Source: Candidatus Aalborgicola danicus (GTDB lineage Bacteria; Pseudomonadota; Gammaproteobacteria; Burkholderiales; Burkholderiaceae_C). Taken from it: a stretch of 64,000 nt of DNA. A program made the translations under genes and the position numbers. Below are positions 26,229-33,755 of the stretch, one piece after another. The DNA lies in assembly GCA_016703945.1 (NCBI GenBank), contig JADJBC010000002.1, positions 434,001-498,000 of the forward strand, in the 5' to 3' direction. The notes beneath the pieces are model-generated. The model ran no database searches, had not been told where the DNA came from, and worked only from the letters and a program-made list of their open reading frames with translations. Every line of letters begins with the position of its first letter. Within the stretch, counting starts at the first letter, position 1.

Positions 26229-28246
26229 ACATGTGGCAAGCTTTTAAACACCTTCCCCGCGAGGCGCGCGATACGCTGTTCCTGCTGGCGGTGATTGCCT
26301 GGATCATCGCACCGCAGGTCAACCACCTGCCTCTGTGGTGCAGTGTCGTGGCGGCCGGTGTGCTGGTGTGGCGCGCCTACCTGGCGGTGCGCGGGCTCAC
26401 GCTGCCATCACGCTGGTGGATGATGGGGCTGCTGCTGCTGGCCACCGCCGCCACCTTCTACACCCACCGAACGCTGATGGGGCGCGACGCGGGCGTGACC
26501 TACATCGTGGTACTGCTGACCCTCAAGACGCTGGAAATGCGGGCCAGGCGTGATGCGTTTGTGATCTTTTTCCTGGGATTCTTCACGCTGCTGAGCAACT
26601 TCTTTTTCTCCCAGAGCCTGCTGATTGCCGCGTCCATGTTGCTGGGGCTGCTGGGGCTGCTGACGGCACTGGTCAACAGCCACATGCCGGTGGGGCGCCC
26701 ACCCCTGATGCAGGCCGCCAAAACCGCAGGATGGATGGCATTGCTGGGGGCACCCATCATGGCCGTGTTGTTTGTGCTGTTCCCGCGGGTGGCGCCACTG
26801 TGGGGCGTGCCCAGTGACGCCATGACGGGACGCAGCGGCCTGTCTGCCACCATGCAGGTGGGCAGCATCGCCAGCCTGGCGCTGGACGACAGCGTGGCCT
26901 TTCGCGTGCGGTTTGATGGACCAGCACCGCCCATGAACGACATGTACTTTCGCGGACCGGTGTTGTCCAGCTTTGACGGTCGCGAATGGCGCCCCTTGCG
27001 CTCCAGCCTGCCCTCGCAAGTGCGACTGGACGCCGACCTCAGCGTGCAAGGCAAACCCTTCAATTACCAGGTCACGCTGGAGGCCAACACCCGACCTTGG
27101 TTGCTGCTGCTGGACGCGGCCCCCAACAAGCCCACGGTACCGGGTTTCGAGCCGCGCATGACGGCCGATCTGCAATGGGTGGTCGAACGCCCCATCGTCG
27201 ACCTGCTGCGTTACAGCGCCCAAAGTTACATCGGCTTTCGGCATGGCCCACTCGACCGGGTGACTGGCCTGCAGGACTATGTCAACATGCCGTTTGACTC
27301 CAACCCGCGGACCCAGCAATTGGCGGCCGAAATCCGGCGTGAACCGCGCAACGCGGGAGCTGACACCCCCAGACTGGTCGATGCCGTGCTGGAGCGCCTA
27401 CGCACCGGCGGTTATTCCTACACGCTGGAGCCCGGCGTCTATGGCACCCACACGGCAGACGAATTCTGGTTTGACCGCAAAGAGGGGTTTTGCGAACACA
27501 TCGCGTCGAGTTTTGTTGTTCTGATGCGCTCCATGGGCATTCCGGCCCGGATTGTCACGGGCTACCAAGGCGGCACCATCAATTCGGTGGACGGTTTCTG
27601 GATCATTCGCCAGAGTGATGCCCATGCGTGGACAGAGGTCTGGATGGCCAAACGCGGCTGGGTGCGGGTGGACCCCACGTCTGCTGTGTCTCCCGGACGT
27701 ACCGGCAGCTTCACCCGCCTGCAGGCACCGCGTGGCGCCATCGCCACCGCGCTCAACAACGTGAGCCCGCAGTTCACGGTCAACCTGCGCGCTGTGTGGG
27801 AAGCCGCCAACAACAGCTGGAACCAGTGGGTGTTGAATTACACGCAAAGCCGACAACTCAACCTGCTGCGCAACCTGGGCTTTGACTCGCCAAGCTGGGA
27901 AGACCTGAGTTACGTGCTGATTGCCATCGTTGTGGGCGCAAGTCTTGTGGGAGCCGCATGGACACTGTGGGACAAACACCGCCAGGATCCTTGGCTGCGC
28001 CTACTGCACCAGACAGCCCAGCGTCTGCGCAAGGCCGGGTTGGCGGTGACCGATGACACGCCGCCAAGGCGAATGGCAGCCCTGGTCATGCACCACAGTG
28101 TCCCCCAGGACACGGCGCTCACCCCCCTTCGCGACTGGCTTTTGAGAATGGAAACCTGGCGTTATGCGCCGGGCTCCGCCGCACAGCAACTCGCTACACT
28201 GCAGCGAGAATTTCGTCACCTGCCCTGGCCACCCCGTCTGCTGTGA
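26225..28246 (+). CDS. TgpA-type transmembrane transglutaminase-like protein (DUF3488)
   Basis: A 673-residue protein with a cluster of N-terminal membrane helices (DUF3488), a large periplasmic transglutaminase-like domain and another helix near residue 570. The catalytic triad region is complete: GFCEHIASSFVVLMRSMGIP with cysteine, SDAHAWTEVWMAKRGWV with histidine, and RVDPTSAV with aspartate. Pseudomonas TgpA is an essential protein of this type. The ATG at 26225 overlaps the DUF58 stop (ATGA) by four bases, so translation is coupled. Together with MoxR and DUF58 it forms a conserved three-gene envelope module of unclear substrate. Confidence 0.92.
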   Translation: MNMWQAFKHLPREARDTLFLLAVIAWIIAPQVNHLPLWCSVVAAGVLVWRAYLAVRGLTLPSRWWMMGLLLLATAATFYTHRTLMGRDAGVTYIVVLLTLKTLEMRARRDAFVIFFLGFFTLLSNFFFSQSLLIAASMLLGLLGLLTALVNSHMPVGRPPLMQAAKTAGWMALLGAPIMAVLFVLFPRVAPLWGVPSDAMTGRSGLSATMQVGSIASLALDDSVAFRVRFDGPAPPMNDMYFRGPVLSSFDGREWRPLRSSLPSQVRLDADLSVQGKPFNYQVTLEANTRPWLLLLDAAPNKPTVPGFEPRMTADLQWVVERPIVDLLRYSAQSYIGFRHGPLDRVTGLQDYVNMPFDSNPRTQQLAAEIRREPRNAGADTPRLVDAVLERLRTGGYSYTLEPGVYGTHTADEFWFDRKEGFCEHIASSFVVLMRSMGIPARIVTGYQGGTINSVDGFWIIRQSDAHAWTEVWMAKRGWVRVDPTSAVSPGRTGSFTRLQAPRGAIATALNNVSPQFTVNLRAVWEAANNSWNQWVLNYTQSRQLNLLRNLGFDSPSWEDLSYVLIAIVVGASLVGAAWTLWDKHRQDPWLRLLHQTAQRLRKAGLAVTDDTPPRRMAALVMHHSVPQDTALTPLRDWLLRMETWRYAPGSAAQQLATLQREFRHLPWPPRLL

Positions 28247-29400
28247 ATCCAACACCCTGTTCCGGCTCCCACGCGCTCCGAATTGCTACATTTTTAATAG
28301 CTGCTTACGCAATCAACGCGGGGGCAGGAGATATAAAACACATAAAGACTCCGGTTGCACCCAAAGGCAAGGTCCGCGCCGAAGCCGTCAAGCGGGTCAA
28401 GCCCTCAACGGCTGCGTCCAGGCGTAAAAGCGAGTTCACCGGGCCGCTGTATGCAACCCGCCCCGAGGTCATGGCGACGGCCGACGAGATTGCCCAGCGC
28501 CTGGCCCTGGAGCCCCAATGGGTGCGCAATGCCATGGGCCAGTCGCACTACATGCCCGCCATAACGCGTGCCATCGCGCCACCCCCGGTGGGTACCGTCA
28601 AGAACTGGGCTGTCTACCGGGGCCGCTTTATTGACACAGTGCGGATCCGTGCCGGCGTCAAATTCTGGCTGGACAACCGCGAAGCCCTCCTGAGGGCGGA
28701 GCAACAGATGGGGGTGCCCGCAGAGATCATTGTGGGCATCATCGGTGTCGAGACCATCTACGGACAGCAGACCGGCACCTACCGGGTGATGGACGCGCTG
28801 GCCACGTTGTCTTTCGACTTCCCGGCACAGCACCCGCGGGCTGCCCATCGCGCGGCATTTTTTCGCTCCGAGCTGGAGGCCTTTTTGGCACTGACACACC
28901 GCACCGGCACCAACCCGCTGGCCGTGCACGGCAGTTATGCCGGTGCCATGGGGTTGCCGCAATTCATGCCGTCGAGCTGGGCCAACTATGCCATCGACTT
29001 TGATGGTGATGGCCGCGTCGACCTGTTCCAAAGCCCGGCCGATGTCATCGGTTCGGTAGCCAACTACTTCAAGTCCTTTGGCTGGAAAACCGGCATGCCG
29101 ACGCACTACCCGGTGCGCCTGGTGAGCGAAGGTGCGGACCGGGCAGCGCTGCTGGCACCGGACATCCTGCCCACGTTCAGCAGCGCAGACATGGTCCGCA
29201 AAGGCGGTGAACTCGGACCCGACGGCCTCGGGCATGCGGGCCCACTGGCCCTGGTGGAATTGCAGAATGGCGGAGCCGCGCCGCTGTACCTGGCGGGCAC
29301 CGAAAATTTTTACACCATCACCCGCTACAACTGGAGCAGCTACTACGCGCTGGCGGTCATCGAGCTGGGGCAGGAGGTGGCTGCAGCTATGCCAAAATAA
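28243..29400 (+). CDS. mltB: membrane-bound lytic murein transglycosylase B
   Basis: A 385-residue lytic transglycosylase cleaving the MurNAc-GlcNAc bond in peptidoglycan. The catalytic region is GVPAEIIVGIIGVETIYG with the acid glutamate, followed by GSYAGAMGLPQFMPSSW and the calcium-loop-like DFDGDGRVDL. It starts with GTG overlapping the previous stop (GTGA). The signal peptide is unusual: its hydrophobic core IATFLIAAYAINAGAG is encoded by a copy of repeat R1 (28279-28330). No lipobox cysteine is seen, so despite the family name it may be a soluble periplasmic form. Confidence 0.92.
   Translation: MNPTPCSGSHALRIATFLIAAYAINAGAGDIKHIKTPVAPKGKVRAEAVKRVKPSTAASRRKSEFTGPLYATRPEVMATADEIAQRLALEPQWVRNAMGQSHYMPAITRAIAPPPVGTVKNWAVYRGRFIDTVRIRAGVKFWLDNREALLRAEQQMGVPAEIIVGIIGVETIYGQQTGTYRVMDALATLSFDFPAQHPRAAHRAAFFRSELEAFLALTHRTGTNPLAVHGSYAGAMGLPQFMPSSWANYAIDFDGDGRVDLFQSPADVIGSVANYFKSFGWKTGMPTHYPVRLVSEGADRAALLAPDILPTFSSADMVRKGGELGPDGLGHAGPLALVELQNGGAAPLYLAGTENFYTITRYNWSSYYALAVIELGQEVAAAMPK
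28279..28330 (+). repeat. R1 repeat encoding the MltB signal-peptide core
   Basis: AATTGCTACATTTTTAATAG, then CTGCTTACGCAATCAACGCG, then GGGGCAGGAG. The 5' half is one of the best matches to R1 in the window and is entirely within the mltB reading frame. Confidence 0.8.
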
Positions 29401-29403
29401 CCC

Positions 29404-30498
29404 ATGATCGCCGACACTGCTCCTGCTGCTCTTGATGCTGCTCTTGATGCTGCTCCTGCTCCTGCTGCTTCCAGCCCGGATGAAGACGTCACCACCACGC
29501 TTTACCGCGCTGCCATCGGGCCGGTCAGCAACGCGTATTACCTGCCTGTTTTTACCCGTTTCGATGCAGAGGACCGCGCTGGGATCCGTTGGAACACAGC
29601 GGCCAGTTTGAGCACTTTCAACTGGCTGCTATTTCGCCGGCTGTGGGGCACCGCCGTGATGTATGTCGCAGGCAGCTTGGCACTGGCACTGTTGATTGTC
29701 GGCATTGTCCAGATGATGTTCCAGTGGTCGGACACCCTGATTGCCGCACTGGCGCTGGGTTATGGTCTGATCCTCTTTGTTGTGCCCGGCCTGTTTGGCA
29801 ATGCGTTGTTTTACGCCAACTGCCGCAAACGCATGTCCCGGGCGTTGGTGGGCCAAAACACCGTCACCGAAGCCTGTGCCGAATTGACGCGCGAGGCCGC
29901 CACCCGGCGTCGCGCCATCGTGTTGCTTGCCGTCAATATCGCTGCAGCGCTGGTGGCAGTTTTCCTTTACCTGCAGACATCGGAGTTCAGCATGTCGACG
30001 CAGAAGCCTCACAGTGCCTTGGAGACGGAGCCGATCGTGGTTGGAGGTCTCATTGAGAACACCACAACGCCACCCTTGGTGACACCCGGTCTTGCACTCC
30101 CCAGCGCTGCCACAGCATCGGCGGCTGCGTCGGCCGTCGCCCCACCCAGCAGCGCTGTTGCGTCTGCCCCCGCGCCTGCCACTGTCGCATCGGCGGTTGC
30201 CACTGCCGTAACGGCAACAGCCGCCAAACCCCTGCCGGCAGCCTCCGTGGCGAGCAAGGACGTGCTGGACAAGCCCTATTTCATTAACGTCGGCTTGTTT
30301 GCCGTGCCCAGCAATGCGGCCAAAGCCCACGCCAGATTGCTGGACGCGCAATTGCCCTCGGTGACCCGCGAGCTCAAGTCGTCCAAAGGCCTGCTGACGC
30401 GGGTGCGTGTGGGACCATTTGCCAGCCGCGAAGGGGCGCAAGATGCGGTGGTGAAGATTCAGGCCCTGAAGCTCGAAGCAGTCATCGTGCAGCCCTGA
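29404..30498 (+). CDS. membrane protein with DUF2628 region and C-terminal SPOR domain
   Basis: A 364-residue protein. An N-terminal Ala/Pro-rich stretch encoded by short GCTCCTGCT/GCTCTTGAT repeats comes first; then a DUF2628-like region with helices at LWGTAVMYVAGSLALALLIV, IAALALGYGLILFVVPGLF and AIVLLAVNIAAALVAVFLYL; then a long Ala/Ser/Pro linker; then a SPOR domain (KPYFINVGLFAVPSNAAKAH, LKSSKGLLTRVRVGPFASRE) that binds denuded septal peptidoglycan. It follows mltB by three bases, which fits a cell-wall role: the transglycosylase produces the glycan ends SPOR domains recognise. Confidence 0.85.
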   Translation: MIADTAPAALDAALDAAPAPAASSPDEDVTTTLYRAAIGPVSNAYYLPVFTRFDAEDRAGIRWNTAASLSTFNWLLFRRLWGTAVMYVAGSLALALLIVGIVQMMFQWSDTLIAALALGYGLILFVVPGLFGNALFYANCRKRMSRALVGQNTVTEACAELTREAATRRRAIVLLAVNIAAALVAVFLYLQTSEFSMSTQKPHSALETEPIVVGGLIENTTTPPLVTPGLALPSAATASAAASAVAPPSSAVASAPAPATVASAVATAVTATAAKPLPAASVASKDVLDKPYFINVGLFAVPSNAAKAHARLLDAQLPSVTRELKSSKGLLTRVRVGPFASREGAQDAVVKIQALKLEAVIVQP

Positions 30499-30556
30499 AA
30501 TCCGGACTCCACGCCCAAGCCACGGCTCGCAGGGAACGGCAACCCCGCAAGGCGCC

Positions 30557-30889
30557 TTACTCGTCGCGCAAGTGGGGTGTGGACTGGCCCTCTGCCAGTT
30601 CGCCGGTGTCGGGGTCTATCCAGTCGGCGACCCCCAACTCATCTTCGGCTTCTTGCAATGTCTCGCCAGGCTCCGCAGTTTCTTCACCCGCCGATTCCAT
30701 GTCAGCCAAGGCCAGCTCCAGGGTGTCAAAGGGGCCAAACTCCTGGGTTCCATCCGCAGCCTGCCAGTGGTAGCCATCGGGCCGATGGATGATGTGCCCT
30801 ACTTCGAACTCTTCGCCCTCTTCCAACAGGGCCTCATCTTCCACCAGAGAACTCTCCGTCAGGGCAGGGATGGTGTTTTTTTTTGTCAT
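30557..30889 (-). CDS. conserved hypothetical acidic protein
   Basis: A 110-residue, strongly acidic protein without membrane segments. It starts MTKKNTIPALTESSL; the middle contains IIHRPDGYHWQAADGTQEFG and PFDTLELALADME, which looks like a small beta-rich domain; the tail is rich in Glu (ETLQEAEDELGV). I do not recognise a named family. A good FNR-like box (30953-30966) lies 64 bases upstream, so oxygen-dependent expression is possible. Confidence 0.65.
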   Translation of the reverse strand: MTKKNTIPALTESSLVEDEALLEEGEEFEVGHIIHRPDGYHWQAADGTQEFGPFDTLELALADMESAGEETAEPGETLQEAEDELGVADWIDPDTGELAEGQSTPHLRDE

Positions 30890-30952
30890 ACGGATTCTCC
30901 AGATGGGTCGGCTTTGAATACCCCCATGCTACCCCCAACGCCGCACCCGTGT

Positions 30953-30966
30953 TTGATATTGATCAG
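30953..30966 (-). promoter_or_regulatory. FNR/ANR-like box upstream of the acidic protein gene
   Basis: TTGAT-ATTG-ATCAG matches 9 of 10 defined positions of the FNR palindrome. It is centred about 70 bases upstream of the 30889 start, a plausible activator distance. Confidence 0.45.
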
Positions 30967-31054
30967 GTCAAGGCCACAGCTTCAAACACCGGGTGAGTCA
31001 TCCAGCAAGATGCGCACCTCGGCTTGCCCGAGCGGTATCAGCAATCGGCAACAC

Positions 31055-32014
31055 TCAGGCCTTCACCGGCACCAGGAACTCACGGCTGATGTGGGCCCCC
31101 AGGTCATTGACGCGGTCCAGGAACTGCGTCAGGTAGGCATGCAAACCAGTCGCCAGGATCTCGTCTATGCGACCGTACTGCAACTCGGCCCGTAGCTTGC
31201 CAGCGCGGCGCAGGGTTTCACTGCCCGGGTCGCTGGCCACCAGCGCCAGGTTGTTCACCACTTCATTCAGGCTGGCGTGCATGGAGCGCGGCATGTCGGG
31301 GCGCAGGATCAGCAGTTCACCCACGCGCTCGGGCTTGATCACGTCGCGGTAGACCTTGCGGTAGACCTCAAAACCGGAGACGCTGCGCAGAATCGCACTC
31401 CAGTGGTAGAAGTCGTACTCCTGGTCCTTCTCGTTGGCGGTGCCGAAAAAGTCGCTTTGCAGCGCGTGGAACTTCACATCCACCAGGCGCGCCGTGTTGT
31501 CGGCCCGCTCCAGGAAGGTGCCCAGGCGCATGAAGTGCAGGGCCTCGTCGATCAGCATGGTGCCCACGGTGACGCCGCGCGACAGGTGGGAGCGGAACTT
31601 GACCCACTCAAAGAACTCGGCCGGGTCACGCTCGAACTCCCCGCTCTTGAGCATGCGTTTGACTTCCAGCCAGGTCTGGTTTTGGGTCTCCCAGACCTCG
31701 GTGGTCAAGGTGCCCCGCACCGCCCGGGCGTTCTCCCGGGCCGCCCCCAGACAGGACAAAATACTGGACGGGTTGCTCTCGTCCTTGACCATGAAATCCA
31801 TGACCTCGCGCGCCTGGATGGCGCCATATTTCTCGGTGTAGGTCGGCAACAACTCGCTGATGCTCAACAGCCCCTGCCAGCCAACCTGGGCCACGGCGTC
31901 TGACTGCGGCAACAGCGTGGTCTGGTAGTTCACGTCGAGCATACGTGCGGTGTTCTCGGCCCGCTCGGTGTAGCGGGACATCCAGAAAAGATGGTCTGCG
32001 GTGCGTGAAAGCAT
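31055..32014 (-). CDS. alpha-E domain protein (DUF403)
   Basis: A 319-residue, almost all-helical protein beginning MLSRTADHLFWMSRYTERAE with NTARMLDVNYQTTL, the alpha-E signature, which is echoed later by FLERADNTARLVDVKFHAL. Alpha-E proteins accompany circularly permuted ATP-grasp enzymes and transglutaminase-like proteases in clusters predicted to make and process small peptides. The start follows AAGGAG. It is 76 bases downstream of the ATP-grasp gene on the same strand, with repeat R3 between. Confidence 0.93.
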   Translation of the reverse strand: MLSRTADHLFWMSRYTERAENTARMLDVNYQTTLLPQSDAVAQVGWQGLLSISELLPTYTEKYGAIQAREVMDFMVKDESNPSSILSCLGAARENARAVRGTLTTEVWETQNQTWLEVKRMLKSGEFERDPAEFFEWVKFRSHLSRGVTVGTMLIDEALHFMRLGTFLERADNTARLVDVKFHALQSDFFGTANEKDQEYDFYHWSAILRSVSGFEVYRKVYRDVIKPERVGELLILRPDMPRSMHASLNEVVNNLALVASDPGSETLRRAGKLRAELQYGRIDEILATGLHAYLTQFLDRVNDLGAHISREFLVPVKA

Positions 32015-32036
32015 GAAAATGCTCCTTCAATTTAAT

Positions 32037-32086
32037 CGGTTGGGGTCAGAGCACATTTGCTGCGCAAAGTGGTCTGACCCACAAGG
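32037..32086. repeat. R3 repeat between the ATP-grasp and alpha-E genes
   Basis: CGGTTGGGGTCAGAGC, then TTTGCTGCGCAAA, then GTGGTCTGACCCACAAG. The outer arms GGGTCAGA / TCTGACCC are inverted and a small TTTGC-TGC-GCAAA hairpin lies in the centre. It is nearly the whole intergenic spacer. Confidence 0.65.
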
Positions 32087-32090
32087 ACTT

Positions 32091-33632
32091 TCAAGATTGC
32101 GATTGGGACTGCGTGGCGGCGCTGTGCGCGGCTTCGGTATGCGCAACCGTGGCGGCAGTGGCCACCGCGCTTGCATCGTCTTCCAAAATCCAGGTGTCCT
32201 TGGTGCCCCCACCCTGACTGCTGTTCACCACCAGGGAGCCTTCTTTGAGCGCCACCCGCGTCAAACCACCGGGCACCATTTGCACCGTTTTGCCACTGAG
32301 CACATAGGGCCGCAAATCGATGTGGCGCGGCGCAATACCACTCTCCACAAAAGTGGGGCAGCTCGACAGACTGAGCGTGGGCTGGGCAATATAACCACTG
32401 GGATTGGCCAGAATGGCCGTGCGGAAATCTTCGATCTCGGCGCTGGTCGCAGCCGGGCCTACCAACATGCCGTAGCCACCGGCACCATGCACCTCCTTGA
32501 CCACCAGGTCCTTCAGGTTGGCCAGCGTGTAGGCCAGGTCGTCCTTGTTGCGACACATGTAAGTGGGCACGTTGTTCAGAATCGGCTTTTCACCCAGGTA
32601 GAACTCAATCATCTTGGGCACATAGGGGTAGATGGACTTGTCGTCCGCCACGCCGGTCCCAACGGCATTACAAATGGTCACGTTACCGCTGCGGTAGGCA
32701 CCTAGCAGGCCGGCACAACCCAGGGTCGACGTCGGCCTGAACACCTTTGGGTCCAGAAAATCGTCGTCGACCCGGCGGTAAATCACGTCCACCCGGCGCG
32801 GACCGCGTGTGGTGCGCATGTACACAAAGTTGTCCTTAACAAAAAGGTCTTGCCCCTCCACCAGCTCCACACCCATTTGCTGGGCCAGAAAGGCGTGTTC
32901 GAAGTAGGCGCTGTTGTACATGCCGGGCGTAAGCACCACCACGGTCGGCTCATCGGTCGTGGCCGGGCTGCTGCCACGCAAGGTTTCCAGCAACAGGTCG
33001 GGGTAGTGGGCAATTGGAGCCACGCGGTGGGCGTTGAACAACTCGGGGAACAGCCGCATCATCATCTTGCGGTCTTCCAGCATGTAGCTGACGCCGCTGG
33101 GCACCCGCAGGTTGTCTTCGAGCACATAGTATTCACCCACGCCGGCGGCATTGGGTGCGCGCACGATGTCGATGCCGGAAATGTGGGAATACACCTGGTG
33201 GGGCACATCCACACCGACCATCTCGGGGCGAAACTGGGCGTTGTTCTCGATCTGGTCGCGCGGTACCAGGCCGGCCTTGATGATCTCCTGGTCGTGGTAG
33301 ACGTCGTGAATAAAACGGTTCAGGGCACTGACACGTTGCACCAGGCCTTTTTCCATGCTGGCCCACTCATGCGCCGGGATGATGCGGGGAATCAGGTCAA
33401 ACGGGATCAACCGTTCGGTACCCGCGCCATCTTCATCCTTCTCGCCATACACCGCGAAAGTGATGCCGACCCGGCGAAAGATCATCTCGGCTTCTTCGCG
33501 CCGCTTGGCCATCATGTCACCGGGCTGGCGGGCCAACCAGGCGTCATAAATCTTGTAATGGTCTCTGACCTGCTCGCCTTTGGTAAAAAAAGCGTAGGGC
33601 AGGTCGGTGTACATCTCGTCAAATTTTTGCAT
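32091..33632 (-). CDS. circularly permuted type 2 ATP-grasp protein (amidoligase)
   Basis: A 513-residue protein of the circularly permuted ATP-grasp family (DUF404/DUF407), predicted peptide-bond-forming ligases. Motifs: MYTDLPYAFFTKGEQVRDHY near the start, IPFDLIPRIIPAHEW, the metal-binding YYVLEDNLRVPSGVSYMLED, and KEVHGAGGYGMLVGP followed by FIAQP-like YIAQPTLSLS. The start is the ATG at 33632, after AGGAGAG; the frame is open further upstream without family similarity. It forms an operon with the alpha-E gene. The transglutaminase/DUF2126 partner is 2.8 kb away on the opposite strand. Confidence 0.92.
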   Translation of the reverse strand: MQKFDEMYTDLPYAFFTKGEQVRDHYKIYDAWLARQPGDMMAKRREEAEMIFRRVGITFAVYGEKDEDGAGTERLIPFDLIPRIIPAHEWASMEKGLVQRVSALNRFIHDVYHDQEIIKAGLVPRDQIENNAQFRPEMVGVDVPHQVYSHISGIDIVRAPNAAGVGEYYVLEDNLRVPSGVSYMLEDRKMMMRLFPELFNAHRVAPIAHYPDLLLETLRGSSPATTDEPTVVVLTPGMYNSAYFEHAFLAQQMGVELVEGQDLFVKDNFVYMRTTRGPRRVDVIYRRVDDDFLDPKVFRPTSTLGCAGLLGAYRSGNVTICNAVGTGVADDKSIYPYVPKMIEFYLGEKPILNNVPTYMCRNKDDLAYTLANLKDLVVKEVHGAGGYGMLVGPAATSAEIEDFRTAILANPSGYIAQPTLSLSSCPTFVESGIAPRHIDLRPYVLSGKTVQMVPGGLTRVALKEGSLVVNSSQGGGTKDTWILEDDASAVATAATVAHTEAAHSAATQSQSQS

Positions 33633-33755
33633 TCGCTCTCTCCTGAAACCCATCAAGCCACCCATGGCGCGACGCTGTCCGTAACCGTAACTTAGCAAGG
33701 ATCGCGCCACACGCCTTTCGATCCCATGGCACCAATAGTGACACAGCAGGCACAA

